The notes: generated by a model not told the origin, from the sequence alone. A DNA stretch of 64,000 bases from Proteles cristata cristata (GCA_017311185.1 JAESUZ010004919.1:62001-126000), one strand, 5' to 3'. Positions 47,421 to 58,665 are shown, counted from the first letter of the stretch. Made by a program: numbers and translations.

Positions 47421-47937
47421 TGTACATGCCTCCATTACATCTGCGTAATATTATATGATAATATTTGCTTGCGTATTTTCATCTATACAGACAATTGTGA
47501 GTTAGTATTTTTATTTTGCATCTTGTAACAGGAGAACTGCCTAATATATAAAGGTGTGGGTATCTTAATCTTATGGTAACTCGGTAATCCAAAATCTTTG
47601 ACTAATTTTCTAACTATATAAGGGAGTTAACCTACACTTTTAATGGTACCTTAGAAGGTACACAACATGAATTAGTAATTTGTTTTAGAATCCTTAATAT
47701 TCAACATATCTGTAGATTGTATAGTCATTTCTATACATGACATTTCTCCTCATGTCATTGGTTCTGTGGGTATGAATGGAATCTTTCATTTGTTTTTAGA
47801 AATACAGTTGAGAGGGTAAAGTTATAACTGACAATACGAGGTTGGCTTATCATTTTGACATTTTACTTTGTTACGAGATAGTTTTCCTTCTACATAAGGG
47901 ATAGCATTAAGCAGTAGGTAAGAATTTTTTCTTGCTC
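47421..47937. other. No recognised gene
   Basis: AT-rich; may be the rest of the LTR-like segment. Nothing firmer. Confidence 0.35.
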
Positions 47938-48007
47938 TGATACTTCAAATAACTGTGCTTGCTTTGGCACCACATATACTAAAATTGGAATGATACTTCA
48001 AATAACT
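47938..48007 (+). pseudogene. Tailless U6 snRNA retrocopy (36 nt) with 17-bp duplication
   Basis: 47955-47990 is the 5' part of the spliceosomal U6 RNA: GTGCTTGCTTTGGCACCACA then TATACTAAAATTGGAA, with three changes from the human U6 5' end. It is flanked by perfect copies of TGATACTTCAAATAACT at 47938-47954 and 47991-48007. There is no poly(A) or 3' part of U6, so it is not a functional snRNA gene and has no upstream PSE or TATA element. Confidence 0.9.
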
Positions 48008-48169
48008 AAGAGAATGATGATAATTAGGTTATAATATAATCCACTATTGATCACATAACTTGTTTCACAGATAGAGAGATGATAGATGGATAAATGAATA
48101 GATGTTTAGATATATTTGGATATGCATATGTATACACAATGTATTATGTGTGTTAGATATTTATATATA
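48008..48169. other. No recognised feature
   Basis: AT-rich linker between the U6 retrocopy and an MIR. Confidence 0.4.
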
Positions 48170-48370
48170 AAACCTCTTTTCATGCTCATAAGAACTTTGT
48201 GAGAAAAATAATACTATCTCTGCTTTATAAATGAGGAGCAGAGGTACACAGAAGACCTAGTGTACCTTTACGTAGTAAAGACCTAGTAAATTGTGAATCT
48301 GAAGTAGACCTAGTAAATTGTAAATCTGAAGTACAAGCCCAAGACTGTCTCCAAAGCACATTGATTCAAA
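48170..48370 (-). mobile_element. MIR, minus strand, with internal 27-bp duplication
   Basis: Reversed MIR core: CATGCTCATAAGAACTTTGTG, CTTTATAAATGAGGAGCAGA, GTACACAGA and CAAGCCCAAGACTGTCTCCA. The GTAAGTGG-region counterpart is tandemly duplicated. Confidence 0.8.
48279..48332. repeat. 27-bp tandem duplication inside the MIR
   Basis: The 27-bp unit at 48279-48305 (AGACCTAGTAAATTGTGAAT...) is repeated at 48306-48332 with one G-to-A difference. Confidence 0.95.
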
Positions 48371-49449
48371 TATAAATAATGCTGTAGCACAACTCTATGG
48401 GGAAAATAAAGAGAGAGAGAGATAACACTTAAAAAAAAAAGAGCAAAAAACACTGCATCAAAATCTTGTCATGATAGGATAAAATTTTTAGAGGGTAAAT
48501 TGCCTTAAATCTTGTCTTAGGACTTTGTTTTAATTAAATGCAGAATTTTTTAGGAATTCTATTAATGGTACACTTAAACAAACAAATTATATGACTTCTA
48601 GCCAAACATTCCTTATTGGATACATAAATTTCAACCTTGTTTAAATCATTACCACTTTTTTTTTTTTTAACTTTTAAGTCAACTCAGTTGCAAATACATC
48701 TGTAGGCCTTTTATAGTGGTAGTTAGGAATTGGAAAGTAGAGATGGCAGCAGATTGAAATAATTATTTAACAAAATTTAAAATAATTACTTCTTTCTCTT
48801 TAACCCAAAAACATAATATATATTTTGTCTTGGGATGCTACCCAAATAATTGTCCTTCCCATAGCCATGGTTGTATAGAAAATTTACCATAAGAGAAAGC
48901 ATTTTAGGAGACTAGCATATTAAGTCATTTTGTATATATTTGCTTATGTGATCACAAGAATTTGGAATAATAAGAAGCTGAAAAAGAAGCTCAGGGTTAT
49001 TAAGAAAAGTCCATCCTCAAAATATCCTTTGTGTAGGTTGTATAATGAACAGATATTAAAAACATTTCAGACAGATGGAGAATCAATATTAACACTTCTG
49101 TAAAATATATAATTATCATAGAAAATTGTAAGAAAATTCATAAAGACAACATTTCTTCTATAAATAAGCATTTTTGAGAATTCCATCAATCAGAAATTAA
49201 TTATCATGATCTGAATTTCCTAAGTGTTAGAGGAGTCAATAAATAACCACATTAAAAACAAAAATAAATGAAAATGTCTGTGGTAAGTTATGAACATAAC
49301 ATAATGAAACACCATATGCATGCATGTAATTCAAAATTCATGAAAAATATTTCTGTGTCTAATGAAAAGGTGAAAATGTATTTTTAGTGTCCCCATAGGT
49401 TCAAATACTTAGAATAAATCTAAAGTATTAGAATCTGAAAATATTAAGT
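48371..49449. other. No recognised gene or repeat
   Basis: About 1.1 kb of AT-rich sequence with only A and T runs. Confidence 0.45.
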
Positions 49450-49479
49450 GACACATTGTTTTGTGCAGCCATCTTCATG

Positions 49480-49985
49480 AGTTATCTGGGCTAGATCTTT
49501 TGGGTAATTTGCTGCAGCTTCCACATCAGCACTTGCTGTGTTATCTTGTACTTTTATGTTATGGAGATGGCTTCTTTACTTAAATCTTATGAATTAACCT
49601 CTGCTAGCTTCAAACTTTTCTTCTGTGGCTTCATCATCTGTCTCAGCAGTTATAGAATTAAAGGGAGTTAGGATCTTGCCCTGGATTAGGCTTGGGCTTA
49701 AAGAAATGTTGTGGTTAGTTTGATCTATCCAGAGCCAAACTTTCTTCAGATCAGCAATGATGCTGTTTTACTTTCTTATCAGTTGTGTGTTTACTGGAGT
49801 AGCACTTTTTAATTTCCTTCAAGAACTTTTCCTTTGGGTTCACAGCTTGGCTAATTGTTTGGTCTATCTTGGCTTTCAATATGTTTTCCTCACTTTTGTA
49901 GTTAAAATGAGAGATGTGCAACTCTTCCTTTTACTTGGAAGTAAAGTAGGGTTATTGCTTGGCCTATTCTAATATTGTGTGTCTT
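49480..49985 (-). pseudogene. Tigger1 transposase remnant (N-terminal part)
   Basis: In active pogo-like elements this protein binds the terminal repeats through CENP-B-like helix-turn-helix domains and cuts and pastes the transposon. Here only the DNA-binding part and the following linker can be recognised, with several frameshifts. The acidic catalytic residues lie outside the retained piece. Confidence 0.7.
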
Positions 49986-50143
49986 AGGGTATAGGGAGGC
50001 CAAGGAGACAGAGAGAGATGGGAGAGGGAATGGCTGGTCAGTGGAACAGTCAGAACACATAAAACATAACATGTATTGATTAATTTTGCTGTCTTATATG
50101 GGCATGGTTCATGGCACCTCAAAGCAATTATAATAGTAACATC

Positions 50144-50385
50144 AAAAATCACTAATCACAGGGGCACCTGGGTGGCTCAGTTGGTTAAGCCTCTGGCTTC
50201 AGTTCAGGTAAAGATCTCATGGTTCAGGAGTTCGAGCCCCACATAGGGATCTGTACTAACATCTCAGAGCCTGGAGCCTGTTTTGGATTCTGTGTCGCCC
50301 TCTCTCCCTGCCCTTTCTGTGCTCACACTCTATCTTACTCAAAAATAAATAAATATTCAAAAATTTTAAAAAATCACGGATCACA
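50144..50385 (+). mobile_element. CAN SINE in Tigger1, imperfect 17-bp target-site duplication
   Basis: Body 50161-50368: GGGGCACCTGGGTGGCTCAG, B box GAGTTCGAGCCCC, tail AAAAATAAATAAATATTC. AAAAATCACTAATCACA (50144-50160) matches AAAAATCACGGATCACA (50369-50385) at 15 of 17 positions. The Tigger1 reading continues after it. Confidence 0.95.
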
Positions 50386-50596
50386 GATCTCCATAACTAA
50401 TATAACAACAATGCAAAAGTTTGAACTATTGTAAGAATTACCCATGACACAAAGACATAAAATGATCAAATGCTATTGGAAATGGCACCAATAGACTTGC
50501 TTTAATACAGGGTTGCCAACAAGTCTTAAGTTTGTGAAAATCTGTTGTATCTGTGCAGTGAGATAAAGTCAAACACAATACAATGAAGTATGCCTG

Positions 50597-50888
50597 AAGC
50601 TATGCCATTTCCTCTTTGGTAAACATCTGAGAAGGGGGAGGGAGTAATGGGTAAGGAATGTAAATTTCTAGGGACTCTTTAATCAAGCTCTCAGGCAATC
50701 TTGTACTTCTGCACCACATCCCTGCCTTCTGTAATAATTGTTGTTCTCAGGGACTTGTGGTTGCTGAAGTTTCATCGACCTATTTCATAAATATCTTACC
50801 TAGGAGGAAGTATTATCTTAGCATCTTGCATTACATTAATACCGTTATCACTCATCTACCTGCTATCTCCCAAAAATATATTGAAATT
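50597..50888. other. No recognised feature
   Basis: Less AT-rich than its surroundings, with no open frame or named repeat. Confidence 0.4.
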
Positions 50889-51125
50889 TAGAGTCATATT
50901 TAAAAATATTTCTTAATCTTTATTTATTTTTGAGAGAGAGACAGTGTGAGCAGGGGAGTGGGAGAGAGAGAGAGAGAGAAACAGAATCTGAAACAGGCTC
51001 CAGGCTCTGAGCTGTCAACACAGAGCCCGACACAAGGCTTGAACACAGAGACCATGAGATCATGACCTAAGCCCAATTCGGATGTTCAACTGACTGAGCC
51101 ATCAGGAACCCCTAGAGTCACATTT
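50889..51125 (-). mobile_element. CAN SINE, minus strand
   Basis: Body about 50905-51112: TTTATTTATTTTTGAGAGAG on the tail side, CAGGCTCCAGGCTCTGAGCT middle, ACTGAGCCATCAGGAACCCC head. TAGAGTCATATTT before and TAGAGTCACATTT after form a near-perfect duplication. Confidence 0.95.
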
Positions 51126-51366
51126 TATGTAATCACATTTATTAGGTATATAAGTTAAATACACTAAAATACACATATTTAAGAGTATAGTTTGGTGACT
51201 TCTGAAAAATATATAGTCATGTAACTAAGACTGAGACACTACATAGAATATTTCCATCACACGAGGCATAGCTATGTGGTCAGTCACCATCCTCCACCCC
51301 AACATAAACAGTCACCAGTTGTATATTATTATTCACTAGTTTTGTCTGCTTTAAAAAATCAAATTG

Positions 51367-51562
51367 TGGGGTGCTTGAGTCACTCAGTAGCTTCCTACTC
51401 TTGATTTTGGCTCATGGTTCATGGGATCAAGACAGCACTGGGCTCTGTACTGACAATGTGGAACCTGCTTGGAGTCCTCTCTCTCCCTCACTCTTTCTGC
51501 TTCTCCCCTGCTTGTGCACTCTCTCCTTCTCTCATTCTCAAAATAAATAACCATTAAAAATA
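51367..51562 (+). mobile_element. CAN SINE, diverged, plus strand
   Basis: GTGGGGTGCTTGAGTCACTC head with mutated A box, GGGCTCTGTACTGACAATGT middle, TCTCAAAATAAATAACC tail. It lies only about 250 bp from the previous SINE, in the opposite orientation. Confidence 0.9.
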
Positions 51563-52060
51563 AAATACACTTTTATATTATGCATTCATTCTAACTGTTT
51601 ATTTTGTAAAGCAGAATGTTTTTGAGAAATGTCCATATTGTCTGTATCAGTAGTTCATCAATGAAACTTTTTAAAAACTTATAGATCTTTTCAATGCCAT
51701 TGAAAAAGGTATAGGTACAATATCATCATCCTCCCCCTCTACCTCCCACTCTCTATAAACAATTTCCAAGATCCTAAAAGCAGAACCATCTGAGGTAATA
51801 AGAAATATATTATATTACTACTTATCCTTGTTCTTCTTTCTGGATATGTTCCAAAATCAGGTAAAAGATTAAAAAACTGTGTCCAACACATCGAATTATT
51901 TAATTAACTTGGGTGTAATTGATTTATATTAAAAACATGTATTTAAGTATTTGTAAAATGTACTTTTCATCACTACGAATTCATTGTTATCTTTATCTGA
52001 CTTATTATTGAAAATTCTGAAATTTGTAATACTCCGCTCCTAATAAAAAGAACGTGGTTA
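51563..52060. other. No recognised gene or repeat
   Basis: AT-rich; nothing seen. Confidence 0.4.
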
Positions 52061-52294
52061 GAAATCTCCAGATTTCGGGGCGCCAGGGTGGCTTAGTCGG
52101 TTAAGCCGACTTTCGCTTAGGTCATGATCTCGCAGTTCGTGGGTTCGAGCCCCACATCGGGATCTGTGCTGACTGCCGGCTCAGAGCCTAGAGCCTGTTT
52201 CAGTCTGTGACTCCCTCTCTCTCTGACCCTCCCCTGCTCACGCTGTCTCTCTCTCTCCTAAAAAAAAAAAAAAAAAATGAAATCTCCAGATTTC
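52061..52294 (+). mobile_element. Young CAN SINE with 16-bp target-site duplication
   Basis: Body 52077-52278 of the CTTAGTCGG / CTTTCGCTTAGG subfamily, ending CTCTCCTAAAA and a pure A tail of about 18. GAAATCTCCAGATTTC occurs at 52061-52076 and 52279-52294. Five bases are missing in the head relative to its relatives (TTAAGCCGAC for TTAAGCGTCCGAC, plus local changes). Confidence 0.97.
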
Positions 52295-53948
52295 AAAATG
52301 CAAATCTCAGTAATGAAGTTTCTTCCATTAGTGACAGAAAACAGTGGGTTAATTTCATGTTGGGCATAATTTTAGGGGTGACACTCATGGAGTCACCGTC
52401 TTTGAAGTGTGATGTACCTACAGGGTTTTGTGTGCATTGTCTTTGGAAAGAGATGTTTAAAACCTCTATTTTTAAATTTAAAAGCAAATACTAAGATGTG
52501 AACCATTAATCATGATCCTCTGGACTTTTTATTTTTCAGGTTTGATCAAATTCATGTCTCAAGAGAGGCTTATCTAAAGAAGAAATCACAGGTATTATTC
52601 TTGACAGAAAAAAAATGGTTGTTGGTGAGAAGGAGGAGAAAGTAGATGGGAGATAGGAATAATTTATGCAGGGAAAATATTATAATTTTAAATATAATGA
52701 ATATTAGCAAAATAGCATAGAACATAGAAATGATAGGATTTCTTATGTAACCTAGCATAATTTCTAGGAAAGAATAGAGAAAAGTTTTCTTGAATTGCAT
52801 TAAAAATGAACACACGACTATTACAAATTGATAAGGTTTCAAACTGACTTTGCATTTCAGTTTTACCTTTAAAGTAGTTTGTAACATTAATAATGAAGCC
52901 CAATTTATTTGAAAATATAAGCAACTGTATTTGTTGTTCCTTATTTAGCTTCTATCTGGCAGTATGTTACTCAAATAATAGGCTACAATAATAGGTAAAA
53001 TTCAGATTGAAGTTAGTAAAAAGAAAGACTACTATCTGCTTGTAAGATCAATTTTCTGAAATTCGATATTTGTATGGTTTATAACATGCCCAATAATCGA
53101 GTGTTAGTTAATAGTGAGTTAAGAAAATTGTCCTCCAATTTCGTTTTATTTTGAAGATAATTTCTTTCGGTTAGAAGCATTGAATATTTCCCAGATAATT
53201 TCTTTTCCCCAAAAGATAAGAAGAAAGTATCTCACTCTGCTTAAATTGCCATAGGACCACTTTTTTATGTATTGACTTTTACATTTTTGTTACAGTGCTT
53301 TGTTTTTTTAATTGTTAGTATATTATGAATAAGTAATGACATTTAGCTCATAAAACTTACATATAAAGTTATTACTACTAAGTAGGCTAAATTTGCATTT
53401 TTTAATTATTCAGGTTGCTTACAAATGTAAATGACATTTTAAGTATTAATGATATTGATGTGATTATGGTGCAATATTTTTTCAAAAGAAAATACCCCAC
53501 TTATTTACAGGATGAGAAACGAGGGCTCTTAGAGCTGTTGTGGGTGTTTAGAATATTAAGATCTCAAATGTGCATGTGAAAGATTCATCAAGTATATCTT
53601 GTAAGAGATGGATGCATAAACACTTTATAGAGTTTTTACTTGAAAAATTATTGGATTTCTTTAATTCAATACAATAAAACCTCCTTTCCCTCTTAAAAGG
53701 AGGGAAAAGACAATTTGGCCACTGAAGGGATATTTGCATAGCAAAGAAATAACTCTATTAAAGTAAATTAAAATACTACTGATAGTGATGTCCTCATACC
53801 AGATTTAGAATTTCACATTTCAGTCCAGCTGCACTGTGTTAAGAAAAAACTACAGAAGGCAAGATTACCTGAGTTAATACCAGTGAAAAGACTATTGTAG
53901 TGGTCCAGTTAAGAAATGATGTTAAATTGAACTATGATTATGGCAATA
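52295..53948. other. No recognised gene or repeat
   Basis: About 1.65 kb of AT-rich sequence. Minus-strand open frames of 105 and 78 codons (52570-52924) overlap each other and are AT-driven, without domains. A faint MIR-like segment lies near 53495-53540. Confidence 0.45.
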
Positions 53949-54210
53949 GAAATGGCAAGATATGGGGCACCTGGGTGGCTTAGTCGGTTAAGCATCCGAC
54001 TTTCGCTTAGGTCATGATCTCGCGGTTCGTGGGTTCGAGCCCGGCGTCGGGCTCTGTGCTGACAGCCAGCTCAGAGCCTGGAGCCTGTTTCAGTCTGTCA
54101 CTCTCTCTCTCTCTGACCCTCCCCTGCTCACAGTGTCTCTTTCTCTCTCTCTCTCTCTCCTAGAAATAAATAAAAACATTAAAAAAAAAAAAAAGAAATG
54201 ACAAGATATG
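53949..54210 (+). mobile_element. Young CAN SINE with 16-bp target-site duplication
   Basis: Body 53965-54194: GGGGCACCTGGGTGGCTTAG, full A box TGGCTTAGTCGG, B box GGTTCGAGCCC, ending CTCCTAGAAATAAATAAAAA and a poly(A). GAAATGGCAAGATATG (53949-53964) and GAAATGACAAGATATG (54195-54210) differ at one base. Confidence 0.97.
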
Positions 54211-54299
54211 TCTGGATTAAAGAGGTGTTTGGGGAGTAAATCTGCACTCCTTGCGGTATAAGCAAAGAGTAAAATAGGCAGATGTAAAATCAAGATTTC

Positions 54300-54531
54300 T
54301 GCCTCTGTAAAAATGCCATTAGAATCTTAATAGAGATTGCATTGAATTTATCCTTGGATGGCTTTTGGTTGTATTTACATATTTACATATTAAGTCTTCT
54401 ACCCTATGACACAAGATAACTTTCCATTTATGTGTCTTCTTCCATTTCTTTCATCAATGTCTTACAGTCTGTTTCTTAAAATTAATTCATTAAATTTAAA
54501 AAATTTCAAAGTTGATGTTGTAGGTGATTTT
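54300..54531 (-). mobile_element. Old L1 ORF2 fragment, minus strand
   Basis: Reversed ORF2: AATGCCATTAGAATCTTAAT, AGAGATTGCATTGAATTTAT, then CTTTCCATTTATGTGTCTTC and TTCTTTCATCAATGTCTTAC. These line up with the 43.5-43.7 kb part of the long minus-strand L1 but are more diverged. Confidence 0.8.
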
Positions 54532-55225
54532 CATTTTTTTATTTCAAGTTTTTATTCAAATTCTATTTGGTTAGAATGCAGTGTAATACTGGTTTCAGGA
54601 ATAGAATTTGGTGAATCATCACTTACGTATAATACCCAGGGCTCATCGCAAGTTCCCTCCTTAATGCGGGTCAAACACTTAGTACATTCTCCCCGCCCCT
54701 CCCCTCCAACAACCCTCAGTTTGTTCTCTAAAGTAAAAGTCTCTTATGGCTTGCCTCCCTCTTTTTTTTTTTTCCTTCCCCTATATTCATTTGTTGTGTT
54801 TCTTAAATTCCACATATGAGTGAAATCATCTGGTATTAGTCTTTCTCTGACTGACTTATTTCATTTAGCATCATTCTTTTTTGATGGCTGAGTAATATTA
54901 TATTGTGTATACCTATACCACCTCTTTTTTATCCATTCATCAGTTGATGGATGTTTAGGTTCTTTCCATAATTTGGCTATTGTCGAAAATGCTACTATAA
55001 ATGTCAAGGTGCATGTGCCCTTTCAAACCAGTAGTTTTGTATCCTTTAGGCAAATATCTAGTAGTGTAATTGCTGTGCCATAGGGTAGTTCTATATTTAG
55101 TTTTTTGAAGAACCTCCACACTGTTTTCCAGACTGGCTACACAAGTTTGCATTTCCACTAATAGGGTAAGAGGGTTCCCCTTTCTCCACATGCTTGCCAA
55201 CATCTGTTGTTTTCTGTCTTTGTAT
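54532..55225 (-). mobile_element. Carnivore L1 3' end, minus strand
   Basis: Begins with the reversed 3' end TTCAAATTCTATTTGGTTAG and TACTGGTTTCAGGAATAGAA, passes TTTAGGTTCTTTCCATAATT and AGAACCTCCACACTGTTTTC, and ends near CTTGCCAACATCTGTTGTTT. It probably inserted into the older fragment just before it. Confidence 0.87.
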
Positions 55226-55446
55226 TATAGTTCTTTAGACTAAACAAATAACTGGAGAAGAAAGAGGCACTTCAAGAATTCAAAACCTTATGTGGTAGAA
55301 ATACATATAAATCTAAAGTAAAATGTAAGTCTTCTAATAAAGGCATGGTTTAAACCCCGATCACTGAATCATCTATTAATCACTGAATCCGTGGAAATAA
55401 CTGTACCCTCGAGGCAGAGAAGCTTTTGATAAGAAGGTTACCTTTG
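55226..55446. other. No recognised feature
   Basis: Short interval between L1 and a SINE. Confidence 0.4.
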
Positions 55447-55700
55447 ACCCTTGGTTTTATTTATTTTTTAAAACAATTTTATTTATTTCTAGGAGAGAGA
55501 GAGAGAGAGAGATAGCTTGAGCAAGGGAGGGTCAGAGAGAGAGGGAGTCACAGACTCTGAAACAGGCTCCAGGCTCTGAGCTGGCAGTCAGCACAGAGCC
55601 CGACGCGAGGCTCGAACCCACGAACCGCGAAATCATGACCTAATCGAAAGTCGGACGCTTAACCGACTAAGCCACCCAGGCGGCCCAACCTTTGGTTTTA
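55447..55700 (-). mobile_element. Young CAN SINE, minus strand
   Basis: Body 55460-55687 reads reversed as the CTTAGTCGG-subfamily: TTTATTTCTAGGAGAGAGAG (tail side, the reversed CTCCTAGAAATAAA), GACGCGAGGCTCGAACCCAC, AACCGACTAAGCCACCCAGG (head). ACCCTTGGTTTTA (55447-55459) and ACCTTTGGTTTTA (55688-55700) differ at one base. Confidence 0.96.
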
Positions 55701-58034
55701 AAGATGAGCAGCAGTATGAGAAAAGGTGAGAAAGCAATTTAAAGAAAGAAAGAATAGCATGTACAAGAACACAGACCGGAAAAAGGACAAGACAATAAAT
55801 GTGGTTTGGGCTTAAGTTGTAAAGTCTTGTGAAGCCAGCAAAAGTACCACAACACCATGCACCGAAAAGGCAACCAAAATATTAGCATCTATATCCATTA
55901 TATCCCCTTTTGTCTCCTACTATAACATATGCAGTTAACAAAGTGATGATTCTAATTTTCTTTCAAATTTTCAAATAAAAGTTATACATTTCACCTAAAA
56001 TATAGTACCTTCGAAATATCCAACAGACATTTCATTTTAATTAGTTAGATTGGTGTCCGTCATCAACTACCAGTGTAAAATGTATTAGCTTCTTATATTT
56101 TCAAGGAAGGCCAGATACAGACCTTTCAAATCCTCATTTTCACTATATTATATTAAAGACCGTTTTTTATCTTCTGGTTTGCAGAGTAAATTAAGTCTTT
56201 AATCCTTTGTTTTCTATTTAGCATGAAACCCAACAGTTTAAATGTGTTTCTGCAAATTATTTTCAAATGCACTGACAAGAAATAAAGATCAAATCTAAGT
56301 TTATGGATATTAAAAATACATACAAAATATATGTAATAATTAGTTACAACATATGAAGAAATAGCTCATTAAAGAGCTGCTGGAAAATAACCTGCTCAGA
56401 AATAATTCACTTTAATATATTACTGATTTTTAAAATGCTTCCTCTCTCATTCTTTATTAATGGGGATATTTGCATTCAAATAGAGATCATTTGTTTTGGG
56501 GAATTCATCTGCTCCTGCTGTTTATTTTCCACCTACTATTCATTCCTCGGTTTATAGCACAGGCATTGGTTGCAGTGAAAATGATTAGGATGTCACTAAA
56601 GTTTATGCCTTCAGGTGAGAAATATGGTACATTTTGAGTGCAATATAACTGGGGAACTAATGTTGTATTCATTTAAATTGTTTCAAATTAAAATAAGATG
56701 GACTGAGAAATTTAAGGAGAATGATTCATTGTTTTATCTGAACTGATATATTTCTGTATGGTATATATAGCTTTTCCCAACATGCCACCTGTTCTCCAGA
56801 AATATAATCACAATATGATAGACATATTAAAATAACTGCCTTAGAAAACCAACAAATTGCAGAGCTATGAGATCAACATGTTGACAGTACTTTTCTATTG
56901 CTCTATTGTACATGTAAATCCCTGTTTATGGGATTGGGAATTACTATTTACTGGAGGTGAATGTAAATTAATCAAAGTAATTCTGCACAGTGTTGATATA
57001 TAGAGACTTTACATACTACCTATTTGTCAGAATGTAGACTATTATACTTCCTGTGTCTATAATTGGTGGAGATTTAAGTTCACGGAGAGAAAATGTGACT
57101 TGGGTTGTATGTTGTATTGCCTTGTGACAAAGCCAAATGTTACAATGTGTTCCATTTCAAGTGCAAAGCTACTAATCTAATGAAAATGTTACTGTTCCAA
57201 GGCAATATATTCTTAGTATTATTGTAGAATACAATGGAAATGCCTGCATTAATATTATCTGGCCAGAAAAAAAAAGACAGCTAGGAATTTAGAATTCTGA
57301 TCAAGTGTGGTGTTCAGAAAATTTTTTAAAAATCAGCAAAACAGAGCATAGTTCTGCTAAGTTGAAGAGAAACAAAGTGCTGTGGGGTGGAGAGCATTTG
57401 AAATAGGATAGGTCCTACAGGATATAGGGTATGTCTCCTTCTTTAGGTAAGAAGGGAAGAAAATGAATTCTACTTGCAACAAGTACTCAAAATTTTGGTA
57501 AGAAATTGTTTAAAGTAAAAAAAAATACTTTAAACAAACGAAAAGTTTCCTTCAGCTCAATCAGAAAATAAATAGCAGACCCATTTGTTCAGATGTGCAA
57601 GTCACATATTTAGCATTAAATTCTCTCTCTCTTCTGTCTCTCTCTCTCTTTCCCTCCACCCTCTCTTGTTGCATCTCTAGCTTAGTCCCCTTTGGTAAGA
57701 AAATTCCTTACCTTTGTCTTACATTAAAAGAATTTATCTGTAAATACCTTCTTTCAATTTGAAATGTACCACAAGAACAGGCAATTCTCTCCTCAGTTTA
57801 TTCAGAGTAGTAATTTCTCCAGCTGTAACTTATGACCTCATTGCTACATTATAAATCAAATGAATGGGTCTTAACCAGCATTTTAGGCAATGATATTACT
57901 GAAATAAAATACAAAATAACGTATCAAGATAATAAAGATAATGATTATACCATGAATATTTTGTTTCAGTGAGTACATGTAAGTGTGTTTGTATATATTA
58001 GAGGGATTGTAATATAGTATGTATTGTTTTTATT
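55701..58034. other. Long stretch with no recognised gene or repeat
   Basis: About 2.3 kb. No open frame of note, no named repeat; a (CT)-rich run at about 57624-57660. Candidate for slowly evolving non-coding DNA, but this cannot be judged from one sequence. Confidence 0.45.
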
Positions 58035-58380
58035 ATAGGACATGGTCAAAATTATGCCCCTCTGATTTTCATAGCCAAATGTTACAGTGATTGATCTTCC
58101 CTGTGCCTGTGGTGCCTGGTATGAGGGCCCATTTCTTTCCCCTTTCTGCACTGACGACATCCTTCCCACCTGCAGACAGGTTCACAAATCTGCTTAGCTC
58201 CATATTTTATCTCTGCTTTTCCTACCCTCATCATGCAGCCTTTTTACAACTAGCTGTGGAGAGTCTGTGCCATAGGGCTTGGGGTTCTCCCCTGGGTTAT
58301 TTACCCTGATGTGAATGTTATCTAGTTGGGTCTGTGGGGCAAAGTGAGCGTGGTGTCTTCCAACCATGCCATCTTCCCAT
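58035..58380 (-). mobile_element. Isolated L1 5'UTR fragment, minus strand
   Basis: Read on the minus strand it starts GGGAAGATGGCATGG, the AAGATGGC start found on carnivore L1s, and continues CACATCAGGGTAAATAACCC and GACTCTCCACAGCTAG in an order I recall from another carnivore L1 5'UTR type. The 5'UTR differs from that of the 25.5-kb element. No ORF1 or ORF2 follows, so it is an orphan piece; a family search is needed to confirm it. Confidence 0.5.
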
Positions 58381-58423
58381 TTATATAACATTTAACATAC
58401 ATATTACAATTCTATATATTGTG

Positions 58424-58523
58424 TATGTATGTATATATATAGACACACACACACATATATATATATACATACATATATATATACACAAATATATCTATAT
58501 CTATATCTATATCTATATATATA
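58424..58523. repeat. (GTAT/TA/CA/TATATC)n compound microsatellite
   Basis: Alternating TA-rich runs with ACACACAC near 58443 and TATATCTATATC units near 58491-58515. Confidence 0.93.
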
Positions 58524-58665
58524 TGTACATTTTGGAATTTTAAACATTAAATTCATATCAGCAGTCTACTTAGGGAAAAATGGGTAGCAATGGGATTGGA
58601 AATGATATAGAGAAAACCTCCACTGATTCTGTAATCCATTATTTGTTTAAAAAATAAAAGAAGTT

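Larger units (their letters stand above)
49450..50596 (-). mobile_element. Tigger1 DNA transposon, 5' part, minus strand
   Basis: The element's terminal repeat is at the right edge (CAATGAAGTATGCCTG ending at 50596, the reverse of the Tigger1 start CAGGCATAC). Going left it passes the 5'UTR (GGGTTGCCAACAAGTCTTAA; AATAGTAACATC) and the start of the transposase, for example TTTTCCTTTGGGTTCACAGC and TTTGCTGCAGCTTCCACATC, whose reversed reading gives the alanine-rich transposase segment. It stops near 49450, so the DDE core and the other terminal repeat are missing. Stops and indels break the transposase. A CAN SINE at 50161-50368 interrupts it. Confidence 0.88.

Noticed and set aside
52570..52924. 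Minus-strand frames of 105 and 78 codons
   Set aside because: They overlap in different frames in AT-rich DNA and resemble the hydrophobic F/I/L-rich output expected by chance.
53949..54210. Functional tRNA gene suggested by good A and B boxes
   Set aside because: The boxes belong to the tRNA-derived head of a CAN SINE; the cloverleaf is not complete and the sequence continues into SINE body and A tail.
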